NCBI RefSeq assembly: GCF_001690595.1
Contig: NZ_LZHH01000124.1
Location: 1-44,056 of the forward strand
Length of the DNA stretch: 44,056 nucleotides
DNA from: Gilliamella sp. Choc5-1
Lineage (GTDB): Bacteria; Pseudomonadota; Gammaproteobacteria; Enterobacterales; Orbaceae
Reading direction: 5' to 3'
Within the stretch, counting starts at the first letter, position 1. The number at the start of each line of letters is the position of its first letter. Below, piece after piece: positions 37,737 through 44,056 of the stretch. Below the pieces are notes generated by a model that searched no databases, was not told the DNA's origin, and saw only the letters and a list, made by a program, of their open reading frames with translations. The position numbers and the translations under genes were made by a program.

Positions 37737-39508
37737 TAGCTTTATCACCAATCTTTGTATTAAGTTTTGCCATCATTGCTTTGTTATTCTCATTGTTTAT
37801 TCTAAAAATAAATACCAAATATTGTACTATTTTAACCATATGTGGATTAACCTGTGCCTTGATCTGCGCTGTAACAGTAGGTTATAAAATTTCATTTAGT
37901 ACTCAAGTTATTACTGATATCAGTAATGATAATATGCAAATATCGGTGCCAGCTTTAGATCCTACAAAAAATACTGATCCATCAAGCGAAAAAACAATAG
38001 CTGTTGATACTGTGCCTACTGAATCAGTTGAGTCACCAAATGAGAACGAAAACATAGGTATTGATAATAATAACAGCAATAATGCAAATGAGACCCAAAA
38101 TACAGATGTAAGCATAAACACAGGTACAACAAGTATCACAGATAATTTTAATTCTAATATTGATGATAATTCAAACATAGATGCATCTTCAATGGATGAA
38201 TGGAAAGCTCGACATATCACAGCGCTATTTACCTGTGATGGCTACGGATTACTTTATACCAGCTTAATTTTAATAATATCCATTGCTGTTGCATGTTTTT
38301 CTTTTCGTTGGTTTAAACAAGAACAAACTCATCACGGGTTATTTTATTTAATTCTACTTTTTATGGCATTAGGCGGTGTAACACTCGTATACTCAAGCCA
38401 TTTGATTGCATTTTTTATTGGAATTGAATTGTTATCAATTCCATTTGTAGGATTAATTGGTTATCAATATACGCAAACACATTCATTAGAAGCAGCCGTT
38501 AAGTATATGATATTATCTGCTGTTGCTAGTGTATTTTTATTGATGGGGATTGCCTTTTATTATGCAACCACAGGAGAGCTAACTTTTAGTGGGCTAAGTT
38601 ATCAACTTTCAACAATGTCTTATCCAAGCACATTATTATTGATAGGTGTTTGCTTAATGCTAGTGGGTATTGGTTTTAAGTTGTCACTCGTTCCATTTCA
38701 ACTTTGGTTGCCTGATGTTTATCAAGGTGCGCCAACAGTTGTTGCTTTGTTATTATCAACAGTCGGAAAAGTTGCCGTTTTTTGTGCTATAGCAAGGCTA
38801 TTTTTATTAGCGCCTATAGTTAACAATGAAACCATCCGTATTATTTTAGTCATTGTTGCTTTTTGCTCTATTTTGTGGGGTAATTTATTAGCGCTAATAC
38901 AAAGCAGCTTAAAGCGATTACTTGCTTATTCATCAATAGCACATTTTGGTTATTTATTAACAGCTCTCATTGCTGTGCAATATCAAGTACTTGCATTAGA
39001 AACCATTGGCGTTTACCTAATTGGATATATTTTAGCTAATATCTGTATTTTAGGAGCAATCAGCTTAGATTCTCATTCTAATGAGCTTCAAGATCATGAA
39101 AATGAAATCGACCTATCAGGGCTATTTTGGCGAAAGCCAATTCTAGCATTAGCTATGGGGGTAGGTTTTTTATCTTTAGCTGGTGTTCCACTAACTGCAG
39201 GATTCATTGGGCGATTTTTACTGGTGTTATTAGGTGTAACAGCTGAATTGTGGTGGTTAGTTGCTGCTATTGTTATTGGCAGCTCATTAGGACTTTACTT
39301 TTATGCTCGTTTAATTATCAATCTTTATATCAGGCCAATCAGTCGTGATGATCAAGTGATAATTGGCTCTTCAATTAAATTGAAATGGACTAATATTAGA
39401 ATTAGTGAATTAATTATCGTACTATGTGCATTACTAACGATGCTTTGCGGAGTTTATCCAAAATGGTTATTTAACTTAGTTAGTATGGCGCAATATTTAA
39501 CTACATAA
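37733..39508 (+). CDS. nuoN: NuoN-like complex I antiporter subunit with N-terminal polar insert
   Basis: NuoN is the pump subunit nearest the quinone module. At 591 residues it exceeds E. coli NuoN (485) by about 100, due to an insert at about residues 60-155 between the second and third helices. The insert is rich in Asn, Asp, Ser, Thr and Glu and low in complexity. The rest is well conserved with an offset of 99: E232 (E133), K257 (K158), K316 (K217), K346 (K247), H404 (H305) are kept; Q323 replaces H224 and R494 replaces K395. LWLPDVYQGAP is near the family consensus, unlike the matching parts of NuoL and NuoM. Last gene of the run. Confidence 0.94.
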   Translation: MIALSPIFVLSFAIIALLFSLFILKINTKYCTILTICGLTCALICAVTVGYKISFSTQVITDISNDNMQISVPALDPTKNTDPSSEKTIAVDTVPTESVESPNENENIGIDNNNSNNANETQNTDVSINTGTTSITDNFNSNIDDNSNIDASSMDEWKARHITALFTCDGYGLLYTSLILIISIAVACFSFRWFKQEQTHHGLFYLILLFMALGGVTLVYSSHLIAFFIGIELLSIPFVGLIGYQYTQTHSLEAAVKYMILSAVASVFLLMGIAFYYATTGELTFSGLSYQLSTMSYPSTLLLIGVCLMLVGIGFKLSLVPFQLWLPDVYQGAPTVVALLLSTVGKVAVFCAIARLFLLAPIVNNETIRIILVIVAFCSILWGNLLALIQSSLKRLLAYSSIAHFGYLLTALIAVQYQVLALETIGVYLIGYILANICILGAISLDSHSNELQDHENEIDLSGLFWRKPILALAMGVGFLSLAGVPLTAGFIGRFLLVLLGVTAELWWLVAAIVIGSSLGLYFYARLIINLYIRPISRDDQVIIGSSIKLKWTNIRISELIIVLCALLTMLCGVYPKWLFNLVSMAQYLTT

Positions 39509-39643
39509 TTAATATTTATTCACCTTTATTAGGTTATTAACAGATAGATATTAATTAAAATGCTAAAACCTTTACTTTATGCTAAATATGATTTTTTCTA
39601 AAACTTTTTGATAAGAAATAGTTAATAATAGACTTATTTATTG

Positions 39644-39652
39644 TGTTATAAT
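39644..39652 (+). promoter_or_regulatory. Predicted extended -10 promoter of yajC-secD-secF
   Basis: TGTTATAAT is an exact extended -10 element (TG, one base, TATAAT), 39 bases before the yajC start. No good -35 box is present, which is usual for this promoter class. Confidence 0.5.
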
Positions 39653-39691
39653 TCCAAACTTTAATATTTTATTTAAATCAAGAGGACCTAT

Positions 39692-40021
39692 ATGGACTTT
39701 TTAATCTCTAATGCTTATGCCGCAGATGGTAATCAACTAGGTGGTGATTACTTTCCGATGATTATGCTGATTGTGTTTGGTTTATTTTTCTATTTTATGA
39801 TTATGCGTCCACAACAAAAACGTGCCAAAGCACATCGTGATTTAATGGCGTCAATTTCAAAAGGTGATGAAGTATTAACCAGTGGTGGAATTGTTGGTCG
39901 TGTGTCAAAAGTTAACGACAATGGTTACATCGCTTTAGAATTAAATGATACAACTGAAATTGTAATCAAACGTGACTTTATCACATCAGTTTTACCAAAA
40001 GGAACAATGAAATCACTATAA
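39692..40021 (+). CDS. yajC: YajC, Sec translocon accessory subunit
   Basis: YajC is a small single-pass inner membrane protein that associates with SecDF. The 109-residue product has a membrane helix (PMIMLIVFGLFFYFMIM), the conserved RPQQKRAKAHRDLMASISKG, and the soluble domain GDEVLTSGGIVGRVSKV. GAGG six bases upstream supports the ATG. It heads the yajC-secD-secF operon; queA and tgt, usual upstream neighbours, are replaced by nuoN. Confidence 0.97.
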   Translation: MDFLISNAYAADGNQLGGDYFPMIMLIVFGLFFYFMIMRPQQKRAKAHRDLMASISKGDEVLTSGGIVGRVSKVNDNGYIALELNDTTEIVIKRDFITSVLPKGTMKSL

Positions 40022-40080
40022 TAGAGTTTTATCTATTATATTCATTGTATTAATTACCTAATCCTACAAGAGAATATGTC

Positions 40081-41937
40081 GTGTTAAACCGCTATCCTTT
40101 GTGGAAATACATTATGTTGGTCGTTGTCATTTGCCTCGGCCTACTTTATGCACTTCCAAATATTTATGGTGAAGATCCTGCTATACAAATTTCAGGCTCA
40201 ACTACTGCTGAAATCAATGTCACTACACAAGATAAAGTCAAAGAAATTTTGATTGATAATGATATCAAATTTAAATCAATAGTTTATGAAAATAAATCGA
40301 TTTTAATTCGTGTGAGTGATAACGATACACAGCTTAAAGCAAAAGAGCTTATATCTGAAGCGTTAGGTGAAGAATATATTGTTGCATTAAATTTAGCACC
40401 TGCAACACCCGCATGGCTTACAATGTTAGGTGCTGAACCTATGAAACTAGGGCTTGATTTACGTGGTGGTGTTCATTTCTTAATGGAAGTTGATATGACA
40501 ACAGCATTAAGTAAGCTCACTGAACAATCTATTGAAAACATAAAATCTGAATTTACAACTAGTAAATTAAATTATAAAACAATCAACAAAGACCGTCATG
40601 ATCAAATTATAATACAATTTGACAATACTGAAGATCGCAATAAAGCCATCACTAAGATCAACGGTATACAAGATTTCAAAGTTGTTTCTCAAAGTGACAA
40701 TGCTATTGTAATTAATGTTAGTGAACAACGGTTACAACAAGCCAAAAATGATGCTGTACAACAAAACACGACAATTTTACGCAATCGTGTTAATCAGTTG
40801 GGTGTTGCTGAACCAATAGTTCAACGCCAAGGTGCTGATCGCATAGTTGTTGAATTACCGGGTATACAAGACACCGCATTAGCTAAACGTATTTTAGGAG
40901 CAACAGCAACACTTGAATTTAGACAAGTTAATGAAGAAAGTACGCCTAACTTGCCTGCCATCCTAAATGGTGACATGCGTGTTCCTTATGGTTCTGAAAT
41001 CCAATATATGGAAAGTGGCCGCCCAGTACTACTTTATAAGCGTATTGTATTAACAGGAGATCATATAACTGATTCTTCATATCGTGCTAATCAATATGGT
41101 CAACCCGAAGTTGCAATTACGCTTGATGGCTCTGGCGGTCAAAAAATGTTGAATTTTACCCAAAAGAATCTTAATAAAGCGATGGCAACCTTATTTGTTG
41201 AATATAAAGACACGGGTAAACGTGATGAAAACGACAAACCAATTCTTGAAAAGCAAGAACGTGTTATCAACGTAGCAACAATTCAAGGTATTTTTAGTGA
41301 CCGTTTTCAGGTAACGGGTATTGGCAGTATTGATGAAGCTAAAAATTTATCGTTATTATTGCGAGCAGGAGCTCTAATTGCGCCGATTCAAATTATTGAA
41401 GAACGCACTGTTGGGCCATCAATGGGACTAGAAAACATAACCCAAGGGTTAGAATCTTGCGCTTGGGGATTAGCGGTTTCAGTTATCTTTATGTTAGTGA
41501 TGTATCGCCTATTTGGTCTATTTGCAAGCCTTGCGCTGGTTGCTAATTTAATTTTAATTGTTGGTGTTATGTCCTTACTTCCTGGCGCAACGCTCAGCAT
41601 GCCAGGTATTGCAGGTATTGTATTAACCGTTGGTATGGCTGTTGATGCTAATGTACTTATCAATGAACGGATAAAAGAAGAGCTCAGCAACGGTCGAGGA
41701 GTACAACATGCGATTAATGAAGGGTATGCAGGGGCGTGGAGCAGTATTTTTGACGCCAACCTAACCACATTAATTACAGCGGTTATTCTTTATGCTGTTG
41801 GTACAGGCTCAATTAAAGGCTTTGCCATTACATTAGGCATCGGTATTGTAACATCAATGTTTACATCAATTGTTGGTACTCGTGCATTAGCCAATCTTAT
41901 TTATGGCGGACGCCGTGTTAATAAGTTATCAATTTAG
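40081..41937 (+). CDS. secD: SecD, protein export subunit
   Basis: SecD works with SecF to pull exported proteins through SecYEG using the proton gradient. The 618-residue protein (E. coli 615) has the first membrane helix (YIMLVVVICLGLLYALPNIY), the motif KLGLDLRGGVHFLMEVDM, a large periplasmic P1 region, and the C-terminal RND-type membrane domain (GIAGIVLTVGMAVDANVLIN carries the proton-relay Asp). It starts with GTG after AAGAGAA. Confidence 0.98.
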   Translation: MLNRYPLWKYIMLVVVICLGLLYALPNIYGEDPAIQISGSTTAEINVTTQDKVKEILIDNDIKFKSIVYENKSILIRVSDNDTQLKAKELISEALGEEYIVALNLAPATPAWLTMLGAEPMKLGLDLRGGVHFLMEVDMTTALSKLTEQSIENIKSEFTTSKLNYKTINKDRHDQIIIQFDNTEDRNKAITKINGIQDFKVVSQSDNAIVINVSEQRLQQAKNDAVQQNTTILRNRVNQLGVAEPIVQRQGADRIVVELPGIQDTALAKRILGATATLEFRQVNEESTPNLPAILNGDMRVPYGSEIQYMESGRPVLLYKRIVLTGDHITDSSYRANQYGQPEVAITLDGSGGQKMLNFTQKNLNKAMATLFVEYKDTGKRDENDKPILEKQERVINVATIQGIFSDRFQVTGIGSIDEAKNLSLLLRAGALIAPIQIIEERTVGPSMGLENITQGLESCAWGLAVSVIFMLVMYRLFGLFASLALVANLILIVGVMSLLPGATLSMPGIAGIVLTVGMAVDANVLINERIKEELSNGRGVQHAINEGYAGAWSSIFDANLTTLITAVILYAVGTGSIKGFAITLGIGIVTSMFTSIVGTRALANLIYGGRRVNKLSI

Positions 41938-41946
41938 AGGTTTATT

Positions 41947-42948
41947 GTGATTATTAATAAAAAAGAAAATCATGATGTTAGAGAACTTAATCATGGTCGC
42001 AGAGTCCTCGACTTTTTAAAATTTGGCTTTATTGCTTTTGTTATTTCAATGTTATTAGTGGTAGCCTCTTTTGTGGTTATTTTTGTTAAAGGTTTTAACC
42101 TAGGACAAGACTTCACTGGCGGTACGACAGTAGAACTCACCGTAACAAAAGTGGTTAACCTTGATGACCTTCGTAACAGCTTACGCAATGCAGGCTATCA
42201 TGAACCGATAGTACAGTATTACGGCAGCAGTAAAGATATCATCATTAGATTACCTTCAGATAAGCAAGAAGATGGTAGTATTTCATCTACGATTGATAAT
42301 GCATTAGGTGCAAAAATTTCTAACTTAATACATAAAGATATTGATGCCAATGCACAAATTAAACGTATTGAGTTTGTTGGTCCAACGGTAGGCGCTGAAC
42401 TTGCTCAAGATGGTATATTGGCAATTTGTGCCGCATTAGTGTGTATTTTAATCTATATTGCCTTTCGTTTTGAATGGCGATTTGGTACGGGTGCCGTTGT
42501 TGCCCTAGCGCATGATGTCATCATTACAGCAGGTTACTTATCACTATTTGAGCGAGAATTAGACTTAACAATCATCGCTGCAATGTTATCAATTATTGGT
42601 TATTCACTTAACGATACTATTGTCGTCTTCGACCGAATTCGTGAGAATTTTAGAAAGATTCGACGCGCAGACCCTTATGATGTTATCAACATCTCGTTAA
42701 CACAAACATTGCATCGAACATTAATGACATCAGGCACAACACTTGTTGTTGTTATTATCCTGTATATCTTTGGTGGTTCAATGTTAAAAGGCTTTTCTGA
42801 AACACTAGGTGTTGGTATTGTGCTTGGAACAATTTCATCAATTTATGTGGCTGCGTATATGTCACTTAAATTGGGCGTAAAACGTGAACACTTTATGCCA
42901 CCTAAAATTGAAGCAGAAGGCGCAGATCAACCTTCAATATTGCGTTAA
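41947..42948 (+). CDS. secF: SecF, protein export subunit
   Basis: SecF pairs with SecD in proton-driven protein export. The 333-residue product has six membrane helices, the periplasmic motif GFNLGQDFTGGTTVELTV, and conserved helix regions AALVCILIYIAFRFEWRFG, ALAHDVIITAGYLSLF, and SIIGYSLNDTIVVFDRIREN. The start is GTG with GAGG six bases upstream, nine bases after the secD stop. A strong terminator follows. Confidence 0.98.
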   Translation: MIINKKENHDVRELNHGRRVLDFLKFGFIAFVISMLLVVASFVVIFVKGFNLGQDFTGGTTVELTVTKVVNLDDLRNSLRNAGYHEPIVQYYGSSKDIIIRLPSDKQEDGSISSTIDNALGAKISNLIHKDIDANAQIKRIEFVGPTVGAELAQDGILAICAALVCILIYIAFRFEWRFGTGAVVALAHDVIITAGYLSLFERELDLTIIAAMLSIIGYSLNDTIVVFDRIRENFRKIRRADPYDVINISLTQTLHRTLMTSGTTLVVVIILYIFGGSMLKGFSETLGVGIVLGTISSIYVAAYMSLKLGVKREHFMPPKIEAEGADQPSILR

Positions 42949-42955
42949 TGATATT

Positions 42956-42985
42956 AACTCTGCCATTGATTGGCAGAGTTTTATT
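42956..42985 (+). terminator. Intrinsic terminator after secF
   Basis: AACTCTGCCA and TGGCAGAGTT form a perfect 10-bp stem with a 5-base loop, followed by TTATT. It ends the yajC-secD-secF operon. Confidence 0.92.
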
Positions 42986-43074
42986 AGGCTATTTTTCAAA
43001 CAAATAGTACTGAACTGATTGACACTTATTGTTTAGTTGCATATTATTAGTCACGGTTTTATCCCATTCTATTT

Positions 43075-43150
43075 GGGGCCATAGCTCAGCTGGGAGAGCG
43101 CAACGCTGGCAGCGTTGAGGTCAGGGGTTCGATCCCCCTTGGCTCCACCA
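43075..43150 (+). tRNA. tRNA-Ala (anticodon GGC)
   Basis: The 76-base sequence folds as a standard tRNA: acceptor strands GGGGCCA and TGGCTCC, D-arm with AGCTCAGCTGGGAGAGC, anticodon stem CAACG/CGTTG with loop CTGGCAG (anticodon GGC, reading GCC/GCU alanine codons), T-arm GGGGTTCGATCCCC, and an encoded CCA end. It is closely similar to E. coli alaW. Its 3' end is the probable attachment site of the integrase-bearing element just downstream. Confidence 0.97.
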
Positions 43151-43263
43151 ATTCAATAATCAGTAACATTCTTTTAAACCCTATAAAGTACACCAAACCC
43201 AGTAATAACAAGCCTTAAAGTCTATTTTATTGCCCATTAAGTATCAGTAAGGTACATTTACAA

Positions 43264-43337
43264 CCATAATTTTTAGGTATATGCTTAGGTATACAGACGC
43301 AATATACCTATATATCGTATACCTAAAATAATTATGG
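43264..43337. promoter_or_regulatory. Large imperfect dyad over the integrase start
   Basis: Left arm CCATAATTTTTAGGTATA, then a second TTAGGTATA; right arm is the reverse complement form TATACCTA... and TATACCTAAAATAATTATGG. The four AGGTATA units form two inverted pairs, and the right arm includes the integrase ATG (43334-43336). No Shine-Dalgarno is present. Such a layout suits autoregulation or integrase/accessory-factor arm sites. Confidence 0.65.
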
Positions 43338-43776
43338 CAAGGAAAACACATCCATTAACAGACACCCAAATAAAAGCCGCCAAACCAAGAGATAAAGATT
43401 ACTCTTTATTTGATGGCGGTGGTATGTATCTCTTAGTTAAATCGAATAATTCTAAAATCTGGCGTTTTAAGTATACGCGTCCATATACCAAAAAGGGCGC
43501 ATTAATTAGCTTCGGTAGTTATCCTGAAGTTTCACTACAGCAAGCGCGAAAACAACGAGATGAAGCGCGAGAATTAATAAAGCAAGGTGAGATCCTCAAG
43601 AGCACAAAGCAGAACAAGAACAACGTAAGCATGACGAAATTACTAGCACCTTTAAAAAGGTAGCCGCTGATTGGTTTAAAGTTAAAAGTGGCAAAGGACT
43701 AACTGAAAGCACCTTAAAAAGAACGTGGGAATCGTTAGAGTTACATTTATTTCCTTATATTGGTGATAAATCAATC
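43334..43776 (+). pseudogene. P4-type tyrosine integrase, frameshifted and truncated
   Basis: The N-terminal DUF4102 arm-binding domain is clear (LTDTQIKAAKPRDKDYSLFD, GGGMYLLVKSNNSKIWRFKY, LISFGSYPEVSLQQARKQRD). After ...ELIKQG (about 43590) one base is missing: that frame runs to a false stop at 43663, while the core-binding domain continues in another frame from 43591 (DPQEHKAEQEQRKHDEIT, STFKKVAADWFKVKSGKGLT, LHLFPYIGDKS). At about 43777 an IS3-family element interrupts it, so the catalytic Arg-His-Arg-Tyr domain is gone. Located 183 bases after tRNA-Ala, the normal place for this integrase class; it marks a former genomic island or prophage. Confidence 0.88.
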
Positions 43777-44056
43777 TGGAATGGCAACACATTTTCAAAC
43801 AAAAAAATTAAGGGGTAAGTGTTTTTTAAATTCAACGGGAGGCAAGTAGCCTAACGAAGAATGTAATCGTTTATGATTATACCAATAAGCATAAGCCGAA
43901 AAAGCGCGTTGTAACTCAGCCGTTGAGTTGAAACGTTGGCCTTTTACAAATTCCGTTTTAATTGTTTTAAATGTCGCTTCCGCTACCGCATTGTCATATG
44001 GACACCCTTTCTTGCTTAATGAATGCGTGATATTAAATGTCTTAAAACAATCCGCT
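43777..44056 (-). mobile_element. IS3-family insertion sequence, partial
   Basis: The element begins where integrase similarity ends, with TGGAATGGCAACACATTTTC at 43777 as the likely terminal repeat (IS3-family ends start TG). It contains the 3' part of the transposase on the minus strand and runs off the window. The matching end and any 3-4 base target duplication are not visible. Confidence 0.8.
43795..44056 (-). CDS. IS3-family transposase OrfB, C-terminal part
   Basis: Only the last 86 residues are in the window. Reading the minus strand gives the end of the DDE integrase core: SLSKKGCPYDNAVAEATFKT with the third catalytic residue, the Glu of VAEATFK, then KTEFVKGQRFNSTAELQRAF, YAYWYNHKRLHSSLGYLPPV and a stop at 43797-43795. 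The YNHKRLHSSLGYLPP ending is typical of IS3-family OrfB. The upstream part and OrfA lie beyond the window. Confidence 0.92.
   Translation of the reverse strand, partial: ADCFKTFNITHSLSKKGCPYDNAVAEATFKTIKTEFVKGQRFNSTAELQRAFSAYAYWYNHKRLHSSLGYLPPVEFKKHLPLNFFV

Noticed and set aside
33526-39508. NuoL/M/N as Mrp antiporter or hydrogenase-4 subunits
   Set aside because: The JKLMN order, the lengths and the near-identical NuoK ends (MIPL-H and NIDSLSEMKG) fit complex I specifically.
43334-43663. 109-residue frame as a complete small protein
   Set aside because: Its last residues after ELIKQG are out of frame; integrase similarity resumes in another frame from 43591.
1-44056. CRISPR arrays, rRNA genes and toxin-antitoxin pairs
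   Set aside because: No regularly spaced repeats, rRNA sequence or paired small toxin/antitoxin frames were found.

Overview
The window is an AT-rich stretch of a gammaproteobacterial chromosome. The genes closely resemble their Enterobacterales counterparts (CRP with identical key residue numbers, YheU, TmaR, BamA, an accD-folC-dedD-cvpA-purF order like E. coli). Gene neighbourhoods are shuffled, however, and base composition is low in GC. This combination, with a SinH/SinI-type surface protein pair, suggests an insect-gut Orbaceae-like bacterium (Gilliamella, Frischella or a relative). That placement is inference; no marker gene in the window proves it.

Layout. 1-1122: the tail of an IS481-family insertion sequence with a frameshift. 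1142-7049 (minus): tig, clpP, clpX, lon (trigger factor and ATP-dependent proteases), with a heat-shock (sigma-32) type promoter before lon. 7156-14062 (minus): uppS-cdsA-rseP-bamA-skp-lpxD, an envelope-assembly operon; it is followed by tig where E. coli has fabZ-lpxA. 14113-15034 (minus): crp and yheU. 15171-18969 (minus): an inverse autotransporter (SinH-like) and a secreted partner (SinI-like). 19422-24278 (minus): accD-folC-dedD-cvpA-purF. 24589-24909 (plus): tmaR. 24970-31631 (minus): tmk, holB, an MBOAT acyltransferase, two SGNH proteins, pyrF and yciH. The MBOAT plus two SGNH proteins look like a peptidoglycan O-acetylation/de-O-acetylation set. 31941-33140 (plus): a membrane acyltransferase-3 protein. 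33526-39508 (plus): nuoJKLMN alone. 39692-42948 (plus): yajC-secD-secF. 43075-44056: tRNA-Ala(GGC), then a P4-type integrase gene that is frameshifted and cut by an IS3-family element running off the window.

The most surprising part is the nuo block. It holds only five of the membrane-arm genes of respiratory complex I, with no nuoA-I beside them. The frames are intact and translationally coupled, yet many residues that E. coli complex I needs for proton transfer are replaced: NuoK E36 to Ile, NuoJ E55 to Tyr, NuoM K234/K265/H322/H348/E407 to Arg/Asn/Leu/Ile/Asn, and NuoL H254/H334/H338/K342/D400 to Gln/Cys/Tyr/Ser/Gly. NuoN keeps most of its key residues but carries about 100 extra polar residues near its N-terminus. 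This looks like a complex I membrane module kept for a changed job, or one in an early stage of decay. E. coli comparisons throughout are from memory, not from an alignment run.
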